From Marisa cornuarietis (Eukaryota > Mollusca > Gastropoda > Architaenioglossa > Ampullariidae), in NCBI GenBank assembly GCA_004794655.1, contig SMMW01000521.1:2076001-2140000 (forward strand): a stretch of 64,000 nt of DNA, given 5' to 3'. The notes under the pieces were generated by a model. That model made no database searches. It worked only from the letters and a program-made list of their open reading frames with translations, and had not been told where the DNA came from. Of the stretch, positions 1-13,371 are shown one piece after another. Every line of letters begins with the position of its first letter. Positions within the stretch are counted from its first letter, which is position 1. The position numbers and the translations under genes are program-made.

Positions 1-314
1 CATTGATGTTTCAATATTTCCTGGTTTCATTGTGGTCGTCTCGGCATTCTTGGTTTCCACTGCCGTTAATTGAATACCCAATAATGTCAATAGTGTTCTC
101 TCGTTCATTGACGTTGTTGCTGTACTGTTAAGATCGGGTGGATTTGTTGACACCAAAGGAACTTTCGTTGTTACTAAGTTCCGTGCACTTTCAGCCGTTC
201 GTTTACCAGTCAGTGTCTTCACTGTTGACAAATTATCGGCAAATGACTGAGTGGTTAATATTTTTGCTACTGTTATAAGCTTTATTGGAGTAACCGTCAC
301 GGTAGTTTCATTTC
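1..314 (-). CDS. Gene A exon 2: Thr-rich extracellular segment
   Basis: The exon is open from the acceptor at 315-316 to the window edge (2 nt plus 104 codons). About a quarter of the residues are Thr, with scattered Ser, Pro and Asn and almost no Cys, so this is a linker or O-glycosylated stalk rather than a folded Ig domain. The exon joins exon 1 in phase 1 to give ...HA-G-NETT. Confidence 0.6.
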
Positions 315-1604
315 CTGCAAAAAATGTACAATTTAGGTTTTATAAATTGAGAAACTTATTTATGCTACAGCGTTACTTGTTTCAAAAAAGATTGCTAAAA
401 TTTGATAACCTACTGACATGTCGACTTTTCAAGTAACTATACAAAAATGTCAGTTTTAAATTTTGCTGGAAAACATTTAGTTTTAATGATTTATTTAATA
501 GATGAATCCAGAAATAAATGATAAGACTTTGCGTTGGCCCAATTGTAAAATGTTGATTAAAAGAACTTATGTTTTGTTTTCTTTCAGTATGAAACCTCAA
601 GTGGAAACAAGTTAACATTTTGCTTATTCTTCAATTAATTAGTAAATAAAATATATAAGGTATTACTTAAAAGGGGAAGTAACAAATAACACGTATTTAA
701 GACATGGTTTATTTCCCTTTTACAGTCTTCTATTCCGTTGCTATCAAAGATTTTAAAAATAGATATAGTTAAGATTATGTAAGGATGATGCAATATAATA
801 TAGTTTGTATATTAAATTATATATAACGAATAAATCTTTATTTAGATTCCAATAATATAATAATGGATACTCTGTTGAGTTTCCTTAGTCATTTCTTTAT
901 ATTTCTGTAATTAATTATTTTCAATTGATGTTATCTCATGCTGTAGAATGTTCTCATAATATTAGCTCAGGTCTTTCTTACAGAAAAAAATAAGGAAGGG
1001 ACGTAACTGACATCTTTTGTGTGTTTTTCTTTTCTCAGCGCAATTCGTTTTAAAGATGACCTTCGCCTTATCATTTATCGTTGATATGAACTATATTTTG
1101 TGACTGCTTATCCCATTTCCCGTTTACATCTGGTGTCATACAAAACTACCTGAGGCTAAGTGCCTCTCTTAGCAAAAAATTTTAACCGTAGATAATTTAG
1201 TTTCGGTAAATGTACTAAAACGACGTAGGAAAGTAGAAAATTTCCGACATGAAGCCGACAAAAAATGTATCTATTTATTAAAGTAAGAGCGATAAGTAAA
1301 AGACAGGAAGACTGGTGACAGACATCAGAAATGTGACACAAAAGAAAGAAAGAAAGAAAGAAAGAAAAATTGAGTCACTCTCAGGAACTAAAATAAACGA
1401 ATTAAAAAGATATAAATGTTAAGATTTGTAACTAAACATTCTTTAAATAGGTCTAGTTTATTTTTGCAGGACGTAAGAAGGTAACGATAAGCCGTAACTC
1501 AAACACAAGGACAACCAGGCACAGGACTCCTTACCTGCATGACAACTGTAGATTAAAGCCGCCATTGTCAAAACCACCTCCAGGAACAGTTTGTCCAAAG
1601 CCAT
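1..1604 (-). CDS. Gene A, 5' part: secreted or membrane protein with Thr-rich ectodomain (runs off left edge)
   Basis: Two exons are visible and the gene continues beyond position 1. Exon 1 (1604-1535) encodes a 23-residue signal peptide (MALDKLFLEVV... ending YSCHA) and stops at a GTAAG donor in phase 1. Exon 2 (314 to the window edge) follows a TTTTTTGCAG acceptor, completes the Gly codon, and stays open for 104 codons. It is very rich in Thr, with NET and NST N-glycosylation sites, as in mucin-like or stalk segments. No Ig fold is seen in the visible part. Relation to the receptors in the rest of the window is inferred from the same strand, the same phase-1 signal-exon layout, and a shared upstream block at 3.4-4.4 kb. 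The function is not recognised; it may be a divergent member of the array or an unrelated glycoprotein. Confidence 0.6.
1342..1367. repeat. (AAAG)n microsatellite
   Basis: About six AAAG units lie in the intron of gene A between its two visible exons. Nothing else in 315-1534 is recognisable. Confidence 0.85.
1535..1604 (-). CDS. Gene A exon 1: start codon and signal peptide
   Basis: The ATG at 1604 lies in the context CTACAATGG. A hydrophobic core (FLEVVLTMAALIY) is followed by SCHA and the donor CAG|GTAAG at 1534-1533. The 70-nt phase-1 exon has nearly the same layout as the signal exons of genes B and C (64 nt, phase 1), although its sequence is different. Confidence 0.65.
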
Positions 1605-3266
1605 TGTAGCTTGATCATGCGATGCTCCTTGTTCGTTTCCCTGCTGTTGTTCTTCTTTCTCTCACTCGTGAAACGTGATACTCCATTATAGCATCAATGA
1701 ACTCCTAAGAGGAAGGATAGTGATGCCCTTCCTTCACATTCGTAAAAAAGCTCGTCACGTATAGTTATTGTGTGTGTCACAATGGTAGTTACAGCGCAGA
1801 CTTTTTTCTGTTCGTTTAGTCATTGTTGCCTTTATCTCTGCACGCGGATCTTATCATCAGGGTAATACCTTTGTATGTGTACGAGGGCTCTTCTTTTTCT
1901 CATGTGCAGCTACTCGTTGTTTATCATAAAGATAAAGACAACAATTCATACAGAATATTTTCATTGTTTACTGCATCGGCTGTTAATGTTTTTGTACATT
2001 CCTTCATGTATTATGATTTTGTTTGTTTTGTTTTGATTAAACATTTCTTTTCGTTTTGTTCTCTGCCTTGATTTTTTCTTTCATATGATCTTTGTCTTTG
2101 TGTATAAATTGAGAATAAATAAGGGTTTGGTAGGCTGAAGAGAAAACAAAAACAAACAAATAATTAATCAACTGAATCCAAAGTTTTCAAAACGTAGTTG
2201 TAGATGTGCTGGCTTTATCTGCTTTGGGGATCATGTATGAGCGCACCCTCCTGGAGTCATGTTGTTACATCTTTTGAAAAATGCTTCTCACATTGAGGGA
2301 AAACCAGATACTAAGCTTATTTGAGCTTTGAAGATTGTCACCGTATCGGTGTATTGCAACTGCTGTTAAGATAAACTCTTGAAATGTTGAGTGAAGAAAT
2401 GAAGAAACATTGAATGTGACTTGCTCATTTTAATGTTAGCAATGTTCAAGAATTCATACATGTTTTTTCGTATTTTTCTATTGACATGCGCCCATCCAGA
2501 CAGCCAGGCTTTGACTTGGTAAGGGTCAGTACAAGGATTAGTACATTTTTAATAAAAGAACATCACAAGCACTTCATGTGGGTAAATTGAAAAGTAGGGC
2601 AATACTTCAAAGCGATCCTTGTAGCTGTGATAACCCCAGTTATCGTAAGTGGCCACGGAGCACACACGAAACAGCCATTCATAGTTTAAACCAAAGTATA
2701 CTTGCAGTCTATACCATAAAAAGCATAATTATTTGCATACAAATATCAGTTATCTTGTAAAGGTGAAGTAGCCTGGTCACTAGATTAACTTTAGTGCGAA
2801 GATTGCCAAATAGAGGCTAGCTTGTGCATGTGAGAAATTAAAGACATTTGAGCTAAGAACTTTTCTAGGAAGAAACCCGTAACCTGATAGGAAAGAATCT
2901 GACTTTGCTTTCTAATTACCTGTAATAGTTTAAGCGAACCGTTTATGTGTAATGCCGCAGAACTACTTAGCTTCACATCTCTTTATTGTTGTATCTTATT
3001 TTAATGATCTGACTAATCAAAGCTACAAAGCTACGATACAAAACATCTTTCTAAAGAGGTTTATTTTGCTTTAGTTCGATGGCATTTGTGTGAGATCTCA
3101 TAGCAGTATCGAGTTACTTTTGATTAATGTGAGCGTGTAGTAGACAAAACAAACTTTTGTACCTTTGTAGGAAAAAAAGGTCTACAGCTCTCAGCGTATC
3201 ATTTTAAGGTCAGGTCAAGTGACAGCCAGAGATATGCGAAGTCGAAAAGTATCTTTAATAATGTGT

Positions 3267-3268
<2 letters not shown>

Positions 3269-3330
<62 letters not shown>
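3269..3330. repeat. (CA)n microsatellite
   Basis: An uninterrupted CA tract of about 31 units. Confidence 0.95.
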
Positions 3331-3333
<3 letters not shown>

Positions 3334-3434
3334 AATATCAGAAAGACAGAGTGATGGCCGACCAGGTGTGGTCGTTTGCTTTTGTTACCATTCTTATTTT
3401 AAGAGTACTAAAGGTTTTCTCAGTCTAGCATATC

Positions 3435-3882
3435 TCTGTCTCTCATCTGACCTGACAGTGTAACGGTACGCTGTGTGATAATTGAAACTCGTTTATGTAA
3501 AAGTACAAAGTGTTGCTTTCTCTACATACCAAGTTAGCTCGGTTCTCATTCAAGAACGATTACCTATGTTTTCCTTTTGCGTTCATCGAACAGAGTTCCT
3601 TCCCTTCGAATGTTTAGCAGCTTGAAATGTTGATAAGAAAAGTGCATTTAACACGTGTTAATTAAGTATAGCTTTACTAAAAGTTATATGTTTAAATTAA
3701 TGCAATCATTAATTTATTGTTTTTATGAAAGTGTAATTTCCTTTTTGTTATTTAATTTTGAAAAGGCAACGACGTGCAGTTTATTTTCAAAAACAGGAAG
3801 ATGCCACTTACATGCGAAAAAAATCCTCTAAATGCACTCAAGAAACTAAATTGTGTCTGTTTTAACTGTTTTATTCTGTATT

Positions 3883-3920
<38 letters not shown>

Positions 3921-4400
3921 GTTAGAGAGAGAGAGAAAGGGAGGAAATGTAGCACGAGAAAGAGAAAGATCAAAGAAGAAGCAAAAAATAGACAAAAGCT
4001 AAGCAAAAAGGAAGACAATATATTCGTGTAAAAGTGTTCGTGTGAGGGTAAGAAGGTCTACTCGAGTCCAAGGAAATGCTTAGATAGTGGATGTCTGTTT
4101 GTCAGGAACAGTTCCTATATAACAGCAGCCTGTCTTCGAAGCGCAAATGCTACTCAGTGGTAAGTACGTAGACTCACATACGAAACAGAAAGAGTGGTCA
4201 AAACACTCGAGACGAAACACTGACAAGGGTGAGTAAGAAAGAGAGAGAGGGAGTATCAACAAGTAACAAGTTACAACAGTCAGTGTTGCCTTTGCACAGT
4301 CTGGGGATGAACCGTGACGGATCCTGTTCCGCGTGTTTACATTTTACTGCTCAGTGAGGCCGGCAGTGTGCAGGTTGAGATAGCAAGTGAGGGAAGTGTC
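3435..4400. repeat. Paralogous upstream flank block, copy A
   Basis: This segment shares ordered words with 19190-20325 and 45775-46908: CATCTGACCTGAC at the start, TCATCGAACAGAGTTCC in the middle, and CCTGTTCC...TGTTTACATTT...GGCCGGCAGT at the end. It lies about 1.8 kb upstream of the gene A start on the minus strand. It is the most diverged of the three and contains a TG tract (about 3888-3918) where the others carry CAGA arrays. It could hold a promoter or untranslated first exon; the sequence does not prove this. Confidence 0.6.
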
Positions 4401-4978
4401 ATCTACTTGTCTCTGATTTCCCTTGTGTTGATGAGAGGTGATTAACTTCTCGAAGGAAAATCCTTCCGCTCTCAGCTTTTCAGTGTCATTTCTCTTCTCT
4501 CTCTTTCTGTTACCACTATAGTGTCATAAACTAGCCTTTCACCACAAATGTGTTGTTATCACAGCATGCGCTCTCTCTAACACACTCACACACATACACA
4601 CTCGTACCAACACAAATAGGAGAAGAGAAATATCGAGTGATAAAGAAAGAGAGTCACAGCGGTAAATATCTCTTAGCTGTGTTTTATCAAGAACTTTCGA
4701 AGAATGATCCAGCAAATCTCTTCGACCGTTTAGAATTTCCTGATTTCTCAATTGTCAGTCTTTCATCTCTCTCTCTCTTTCTTTCTCCTTCCGCCTATTA
4801 ACACTAGTCTTTGCCTGCGTTAACTTACGCAAGTACACAAGAGCTTGCGTGAGCATATACAGATACGCTTCAGGCACAAACTGACACAAGCACACACAAA
4901 CACACTACCACAAACCATCCACACACACACATATGCACAATAGCACGCACGTACGCAAAAATTATACAAATGCGCATT

Positions 4979-5009
<31 letters not shown>

Positions 5010-5095
5010 GCCAACATCAATACACACACACGCCAACATCAATACACACACACACACACACACACACGCCAACATCAATACACACACACACAAGC

Positions 5096-5131
<36 letters not shown>
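4979..5131. repeat. (CA)n with embedded minisatellite
   Basis: CA tracts are interrupted three times by the unit CGCCAACATCAATACACA (units starting near 5009, 5030 and 5067), forming a small minisatellite inside a CA array. The ORFs over it are low-complexity artefacts. Confidence 0.85.
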
Positions 5132-5135
<4 letters not shown>

Positions 5136-6589
5136 ACCACGATACTCTGAAATAAACAAAGAATTACTAAAGAACAACTACATTGCAAAGTCATAACTGA
5201 GTGAAGACCATAATGTTTAACTTGACTTCCAGATGCGCCTTTCCCCTCGAAAGCGTGAATATTACCGACAGCCACATTTTTTCTGTGTTCAGATGTCATC
5301 GTAACCGCACTTTCAGTTCCGACAAAATTCTCAATGGTGCGCAACTGATCGTGAACTCATAAATAGACTGAGTGAAGCTATAATACAGAGGCACAATGAA
5401 AGATACATTTAGAGGGAGGGATAAATGAGAAAGCAGAAAGAAGAGATGAGAGAGAGAGAGAGACGGCTTGATAGACAAAGAGAGATGGGAAGGATGGGGA
5501 ATATAACTAGATATGGATGTCAACGAAAATTTTTATTCAGAAAATTCAGTCCTTCGTGGTGAATACGTGACTCTGTGTCTCTAATTATTTTACTTCCTTC
5601 CAACAGAAAATTATGTTTTCTAGATTGGACGACGAAAAAACAGACTAAGAGAAAGAAATAAAGAGACATGCAGAATTAAATGGCAAATGACCGACTTTAT
5701 TAATCCTAAAATACATTTAAAATGTACAAGCTTAGCTCAGTTACAAAGCAAATACTTAATCACTTTAAAACGGCTTAAAAGAGAAAAAATCTTCAGTACA
5801 AAGTTGCAGGCATTTTATAGGATACTAAAATACAACAAAGGACATAAGTCGGTGGCAGTAACTAAATCCAAGACTGTAAAGAGAAAGTTTATGAATAAAT
5901 GACATTTGACAGCTATTTCAAATAACTCAGTTTAGCGAAATAAGTAAGAGCTAAGCACTTAATGAAGATTAAACTCAGAGATATTAATTTCCGTCCTTGT
6001 TCGAGGGCCGAGCAGTTACGCATTTCCTTCAAGTTCAGGAGGAAGCTTTAATTATTAAACGCGTTCCACTACTGGAATCGCTGTTTCTATTTAGCATACA
6101 TGTGACTGAGTTGATGTCGTACATATAAAGACCAGGTAGTTCCGTTTAAAACCAAACTCTGCATGTAGCAAATCATTACAGACAAAACCTGATAATGCAT
6201 TCGTCTGTTATAATACAGGAGAACCTGAATTAAAACAGAATGCACAACTTTATTTTTCTAATTCATTTATAGTATCACTTGAAATAGTTGTGAAATTAAA
6301 TACTGTTACTGTTAGCTACGAAAAAAATGCAGGACCTTATAATTATGTCATTTACCAGGATAAGCAAGACCAATCTTTTTAAGATGTTTCCAAAACCGAA
6401 AAAGAGAGAGATGCATTAAAGACATGAGGACAGAAAGACAGTATGACAGTCAGATAGATACACAGGCTGACGAAGAAAATTTGGTTTAATTTTTACCTCG
6501 AGACACACACGTATACATAAAGGTAAATTACAAAAAACAAATTACAGCTATGATGAATGCTAGAAAGAAGGAAACATAGCAATATCTTT

Positions 6590-7790
6590 TATTGCTTTAA
6601 GCGCATTAATAACAACAACAATAATGCGAACTTATAGTGCGCAGAATCACGAATAAGATAAATCGCACTCTTTGCGCAGTACAATTTGATAGAAAGAAAC
6701 ATAACAACCAATAGACAGTGAGGTACACATAGGGACACTGGACAACATAAAGATGAGGTACAAGTCAGGAATATACTTTGTAAAAAGATATGTTTTAAGA
6801 GAGCGTTTGAATGCAGCCTTAGAGGCTGAGTGGCAAATGTGATGTGGTAGAGAGTTCCACTGCTGAGCAGCACAAAGGGAGACCATCCGTTGTCCGTATG
6901 TGACTGTCTTTGTGAGAGGAAGGGATAAAATGTGGGAGTCAGATGAGGAGCGAAGGTTTCGGGCAGGAGTTTTGACAGACAAGATTTCATTAAAGTAGCT
7001 GGGGGAGTGACCTTCGAAGAAACCATAGCAGAGAGTTGAGAGCTTGTAGTCTATTCTAGCTTTAACTGGTAGCCAATGAAGAGAGCGAAGAAGTGGTGAG
7101 ACATGATCATGTTTGCGAGTCCGAAAAACGAGACGAGCAGCTGAGTTCTGGACCTTCTGAAGCTTATCAATGAGGTATTGAGGACAGCCAGCAAGAAGAG
7201 AGTTGCAGTAGTCTAATTTAGACAGAATAAACGAGCAGACAAGAATTTTGATGATTGAGACGGACAGAGTATGTAACCTAAATTACGTGCCGAAGTTACA
7301 AAAGGAACATCAGCATCGCCTACCCTAACAGAATCAGGCAGTGAAGAGTAAACCCTGGCTATCCTCTGTGAAAAAAGTAAAGCTTCTGTTTTTCCGTCAT
7401 TGAGCTTTAACTTGTTGTGGGTCGTCCAGAGCCTAATATCCGAAATACAATCTTGGATGCTCTGGATAGTAGTGTGAGCCTGAGAAGAAGAACAACTGGT
7501 ATACAGCTGGGTGTCGTCAGCAAAGGATTGATGGGATATAGAGTGAGATTGAATTAGAGTGGTAAGTGGCTTCATGTACAAGAGGAAGAGGATGGGACCA
7601 AGTACAGAGCCTTGTGGGACTCCTGAGTGAATAGAGACAGGTGAAGACACGCAGCCATATAACTGACTGAGTCCTATCTGAGAGATATGACTGAAACCAG
7701 CTGAGTGGGGAGCCTGAGATGCCATAGAGAGTACTGAGTCTGTGAATGAGATTAGTGTGATCTATGGTATCAAAGGCAGCAGACATTAGC
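6590..7790 (-). mobile_element. L2/CR1-like LINE fragment with reverse transcriptase, 5'-truncated and frameshifted
   Basis: Three overlapping minus-strand reading frames give the ordered landmarks of a non-LTR reverse transcriptase. SAAFDTIDHTNL (about 7786-7750) leads into a WFQSYLSDRTQSV-type motif, then GVPQGSVLGPILFLLY, then the catalytic box SFADDTQLYTS (about 7550-7520). After that come LKLNDGKTEALLF and the C-terminal TVTYGQR...QQWNSLPHH...FKRSLKTYLF (about 6920-6780). The frame changes at least twice, and nothing of the endonuclease or N-terminal RT is present, so the copy is dead. It sits between gene A's flank and the 3' end of gene B. The L2/CR1 assignment is from motif wording, not a database search. 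Confidence 0.88.
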
Positions 7791-8556
7791 AGACATTAGA
7801 CAAACACATTAGCTACAGCAAAAGGTAAGAGAACCTTCTGAAATCTGGCTATTTACCCCAAACTAAGCAATCTTCATTAATAATTCACCTGTATTTTTAC
7901 GCACTCATATACACATATAATTATATAGCAAAGATATTCGAGAAAAGATTATAAGGCTGTACACACATTTACACAACCCTACAATAACTTTAAACCTGCC
8001 TTCCACCACAAAACACCGGTACTCACCCTGACCCTTCCTTTTGTCTCTGCCTTCTTTATACCCGCATTCTTCTCAATATCTTCACACACCGACACCTTTT
8101 AACCAGAGATTTTCTCTTGGTTAGTTAGCGCACATCGTAACACTTCATTGTACTTTATCCTGTTATACCTTAGCCAAATGTACAGCTACTGGCGAGCTAC
8201 TGGAGATTTTTAAAACGTTTCCTATGGCTATTTATCTCTTAAACTTCTACAGAAAAACGTGCATACGCCTTTTATGTTATTCTTGTTTAAAATATCAATA
8301 TATTTTTCTCGTTTCTTGCAGCTTTTGAAACTATCATATATCTCAGACTGTGAGTTAGTTTGAAGATCAGTTCGATTACAGAAGAAAGCAGCAAACAAAC
8401 CTTTACACATCCAGATTACTGGGGCCAATTGCAATCTATTTAAAATAAAAGATCGTTTTAATCATTTCTTCCTGTCTCTCTTTTGCCATGTGAAAGCATT
8501 TGACAACATAAGTTAGTTTTTTTAGTTGTCAGAAAAATTGACAGAACCCAGTTTGT
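7791..8556. other. Gene B 3' flank and 3' UTR region
   Basis: No coding signal was found. On the minus strand this is immediately downstream of gene B. I searched for the tail exons found behind genes C and D and saw no counterpart here. Confidence 0.5.
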
Positions 8557-8562
8557 TTTATT
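8557..8562 (-). terminator. Candidate polyadenylation signal of gene B
   Basis: AATAAA on the minus strand, 82 nt downstream of the gene B stop codon. This is plausible for a short 3' UTR, but the region is AT-rich and chance matches are frequent. Confidence 0.4.
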
Positions 8563-8644
8563 ACAGAAAACGTCACAAAATAATATCTTTAATATTAAAG
8601 TTTCTTTACTTCGGGTTTTTAGTACACGCTTGAAGAGGTAGACA

Positions 8645-8758
8645 CTATTTATGTTGAAGGTGATGGTAGACAGGTGTGCGATCTTCTTGTCCAGTGCGGT
8701 CCTCTTCGAACTGAAGGACATTATATTCCTCTTCTGAAATGACTGCTTCATAATTGGC
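8645..8758 (-). CDS. Gene B exon 10: C-terminal tail and stop
   Basis: The acceptor AACAG precedes a phase-0 exon of 37 codons plus TAG. It carries EEEYNVLQF and DRTGQED, then VYHHL close to the stop. The spacing and the words EY-x-VLQF and DRTG are shared with gene C's last exon, which is also 114 nt; gene D has the related EEYNELHF. The tyrosines are in Y-x-x-L form, but positions -2 are Glu or Pro, so they are not canonical ITIMs. Confidence 0.85.
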   Translation of the reverse strand, partial: ANYEAVISEEEYNVLQFEEDRTGQEDRTPVYHHLQHK

Positions 8759-10422
8759 CTGTTTAAACACAACAGCTTTTGTGAGTGTGTTATGTACAAA
8801 ATTAAATTAAATACGTTATAGGTAGAAACGCCCTCGCTTTTTTGTGAAATATCGGAAATGTCAACATGATAATGTGAGGATAAAGAAATAAGATAACACT
8901 TATTTCATTTCTGCTAATAACATTTAAATAATATGGATCGATGGCATTACTTACTCTTTGTATAGTTTACAAATAAATTACTGTTTGGTTTTTCTATCAT
9001 GTTTTTAAAGGCAATATTAACAAAATACTTCAGTGTTAACGATAAATGATTCTTAAAAGTCATTTACAAACCGTACCCTTGTGTCTGGCTGCGGTGTAGG
9101 CATGACAGCCCAGGGAACTATATGGTACACCCCTAAGCCAGAATCTGTAGGGACTTCAGTGATATTCATATAGCCAGTGCCTGCAATTAAGAAATTAAAA
9201 CGAAACATAATCTTCCTGTGTATATAGATGCACTGTTGTGTACCAGTATTTTTTAAATTTTGAAAAAGAGATTTAAAACTACTGGTATTATGCTTTAGAA
9301 TTTTGGCATACCAACCATTTTCGTTTTATCTCAACATTATTAACGTTTTAACTGCTTTTCTCATTCTTCAAGTCTTCGTTATATGATATTGGAGGAGAAT
9401 ATCATGATGTCACCTGATAAATCACTGAAACTCCTTCTCCCTGCTGTCGACTTAGTTGTCGGGTTCGTCCTCGATTCAGTCGTCTCGGTAACGTCTTCGT
9501 TAGTTTGGAGATTGCAGACCCCATCCGTCTCAAAGGCTGTGTTGTTAATTGTTTTCCTGAGTGTTACATATTCATCTTGGTCGTCACTAGAGGTCATTGT
9601 CATAACGACGGTATAGAGGTCTCCAGAAGGAGCAGCGTGACGTGTAATGGGAGTCTGAGGCGTGTTGACAACTGCACAGGACTGAGATAATGGCTTCTTC
9701 TGATGACAGAAGTTAATAGGACAAGGCCAAAATCTCAGACTTATCTTTCCTTTACAATACGTTCCTGAAAAATAAAAATATGATATCATCGCAATTTGCT
9801 TTTAATTCTTGTAATATTCTACAAAGACCGATTATCCAAGATATGAATTTCTTTTAAAAAATGCTTTCGTCAACAATGGCTCTGTTGTTATTTACGTGAC
9901 TCTGTTACTTATTTTACAAATAATTCACCGTTCGAGGCCTACTGAATCAAAATACTTGCAGAAACCGCGAACTTACCATTGTTATGCAATATAAACCTTT
10001 TGATCAATTACAAATTACTTAACGACAGTTTGCTACAAGAGAAAGATGTTTGTAAAAAGGTATACTTACAAAGAAACTGCTTTAGTCGTTGTCGATGATA
10101 AACATTTCTAAAATGTTTGTAATTCTATTATCTTGAAAACAAATTACGTTTCCTTTCACACTGAGATCGGACATATTAAGATTTACTATCCTCTCGGGAT
10201 TAACTTCATAGCGAAGCTGTAAGCAATAAGAAACTGATTACTGTTCTTATCAAACTAAATAAGAGTGCATATGCTCTCCATGGTGACCATTTTTCCCAAT
10301 CTAGATATCTTAACTCAAAGACCAGAAACTAACCTGGAACGACATAACCAAATTTGCTACTGACAGACAAAAGTGGAGGTCTTTAGTGGATGCCTTATGT
10401 ACCACCTACGGACGAAGAGGAC

Positions 10423-10463
<41 letters not shown>

Positions 10464-13339
10464 TATCTTAATACATACAAAAATTATCAACAAAATAGGA
10501 TTTCGCTAATGACTCCGTTTCAGAGTAAAATATTAGACTTAAACAGAATAGTGTGACCGAAAAGCGGTATGGTCATTTCAAGGGAAAATAGTGATATAAT
10601 CGAAAATATGGCATGCACAAGAAGTGTATTGGATTGCTAGCGTTTAGCAAGGTTTCTGGTAAGCGTAATTAGAGAAGGGCATAGAAGTTGATGGCATGCC
10701 TACGCTAAGGAAAATTTCTGAAAACTGCACACGGAAGACATACAAAAATTCTGAAGAAGACATGGACGGTTTAAATATGAAACATCCCTCACCGAAAACT
10801 ATGCACGTTTTAAAGCTACAGATACAAAAGCAATGTGTACTATCTTTTACTATTTAGCTTTAGAACGTATATCAGTAGGTGAGTGGTATGTAGCTGGAGA
10901 AAGACAAATTTAAACATAAAGTTTCCCAATGACATGAAAGATAAACATGCCCCAAAGCCATTTAAGTCGTTTGGTTCAATATTCTAAAACCCATGGGAAC
11001 ATTATACATAGTTGGTCACTTAAAAAGTAGTCTTCCTCCTATGATACACTTAGACGAGATAGAATACCTTTATAAAAAGAAGTTAACATGTTTAAAATGT
11101 AATGCTGATATGGCTTTGGGGTCTTTAGAAGTAGCAATAATCACTCAAACCTTTTCGCCGTTTAACAATGTAGACAGCAGTGATAGTTCCGATGATAGTG
11201 ATTATGATAACTACTGCAACGACGCCACCAATTATTCCTCCCTTCATGCTTGCTGCTGATTTCTGTTCGTTTTCTGTAAAAGCAAATGACACATCTTAAC
11301 AAACTTGAAGTCATGACCGCTGTTTCTTCTTTCAGACAGCAGGTCTGGAGGAATAAAAGTAATTTTTCAGACTTGGGTAAATGTCTTGGTATCTTAATTA
11401 AAGTCCTTTCATGCAACATCATATTAATTTTATCTAAGCAGACTGTCTTTTAACTTTGCAAGATTATAGAGTATTCCAGTGTATTGCTAGACTTGTGTCT
11501 GAACTGGTCACATGGTGACTTGACTATGGCGACTCCGGTCTCCGAGGCTATCTGGTGATCAGATCGTGCGTTTGAAAAAGTTGAAATGCTGAAAGCCTTG
11601 TTTCAAGTTAATCTGATCATGTGAAAGCTATACCTTTGCTCAGGGAACTTTATTGGTTGTCAGAAAAGTTTCGTGTACACTACACAGTTGCAACTGTAGT
11701 TTTTTTGTGTCATTCTGAGGCGACTCCTCCATTCTGTCTTCCTACAAAACTGTCCACAAATTATCCTTTGAGGATTCTTCGTTCTTCCACAAAAAGTTGT
11801 TGACTGTTTTGAGGATTAACTTTGACTTTTGACAGGCTCGGAGTTTTTCCTCCATTGCGCTAGCTGTTTTGCAATCTTTTTCCCTTCACCTCAGATATGG
11901 ATCATCTATTGTACTCTATTCTCTTAATCTGTACTGTCTAACATGTATCTACGAAAAGGAATTTTAACACCGGATAAAAGAGGTACAGATATGTACATAC
12001 ACAAACCTCCAAAATCGTTACTAAGGTGCAACCAACGTTCCTCTGTGGTATATACTAAAACTCCTGTGTCGTAACAAGCACTTAACATCAGCTGTTCAAA
12101 AAATATATCAAATCCATGTCGGGGGCAATCGTTGGGGTATGCAGAACAGATTGACTGTTTGACAGTGCTTAAATCTCTGCATGCATGAGTGTGCTTGTGC
12201 GTGCATCTGTGTCTATATGTTGTTGTGAATGTGAATATGTGTGTTTTATTTTTAAATCTCTAGACTAATATGCTAACAAGAGTTAGATGACTAAAATCAA
12301 TTTCTATTTTAATATTTAAAAACAACGACTGACTGAACAGTATCTTTCATAACTCTACCCAATACGCTGATAAGCCTTTGACAATAAAACAACACGGAAA
12401 AGTTATGAATAAAAGAAAACTGTGAAATGTACTTACCTACTACTCTTAGAGTGTACTCAATTGTCTGGTTGATAAACCCATTAGGACCCCATGTCAGGCG
12501 ACATGTATAGCTGCTTTTGACATTTTCTTTCCGAACATCTTGAAGAAGTAATACTTCATCAGTCTCCCCATCCCAAACCAGCTTTGCTGGTGGATTTCCC
12601 ATGTTTAAGGAGGTACAGGTGCAGTTAACATTGGATCCCACCAGAACAGTGTCCTTACAATTATACTCAGGCTGTCGTGGACGTACTGCACATTGTATTA
12701 TTATATAGAAACTAATTTGAAGGAGAGAAAGACATATTGTTGACTTTTTGTTTTAACAGACTACATACACATATCTTATGTTTGCGTTATTTCGAGAACG
12801 ATTCAAAAATACAGTTGGTTAAAGTTTTGATTTCTCTTACTTTACATAAGAGATATTTTTTTTATTGACAAAAGATTTACTGATTGTCTCTCCGATTTAT
12901 TAATGTGAAAGTGCTTCACAATCTAATCCATCCTCATAAAAAACTGAGTTTTGTATTATGTCTTCATTATCTACCTTTTATAAGAATAAAGGAATTAGTA
13001 GAGGAATCTTTTGCACCACGTCTTAAGCAAATAATATTTACATAGACAATTATTATCATTTTGGAATAATAAATAAAAATACAGCAAAAGCTCACTTATG
13101 TTGATAGTTTCAACGACGAAATCCTGAGAACCTGGATCAATTTCAATGGTGTAGGTAAACTGTTTTTGGTCAGCAGGCATCGTTTTACTAAACGAGCAAA
13201 CTTTCTTCCAGTATCTTCGAGGCCAAATCCCATAATATTCTCGGTGATCTTCGAAACCACCTGTGATCTGTCATCGTTGCAATAAAAATATAATCCAGTT
13301 TTAAAAGTGTAAGGTTTTATATATATATATATATATATA

Positions 13340-13371
<32 letters not shown>

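Larger units (their letters stand above)
1605..6580. other. Upstream region of gene A without a recognisable gene
   Basis: No ORF here shows a domain, codon-use or splice pattern of a gene; short ORFs are microsatellite products or chance. It holds CA/TG tracts, the 3.4-4.4 kb paralogous flank block and a minisatellite at 5.0 kb. A stretch near 6.0 kb (shared word ACGCATTTCCTTCA) resembles 48.05 kb and may be another remnant of an ancestral flank. Confidence 0.6.

Noticed and set aside
8645..8758. Classical ITAM formed by YNVL and YHHL in the last exon
   Set aside because: The spacing between the two YxxL motifs (15 residues) exceeds the usual 6-12 and is not an established ITAM geometry.
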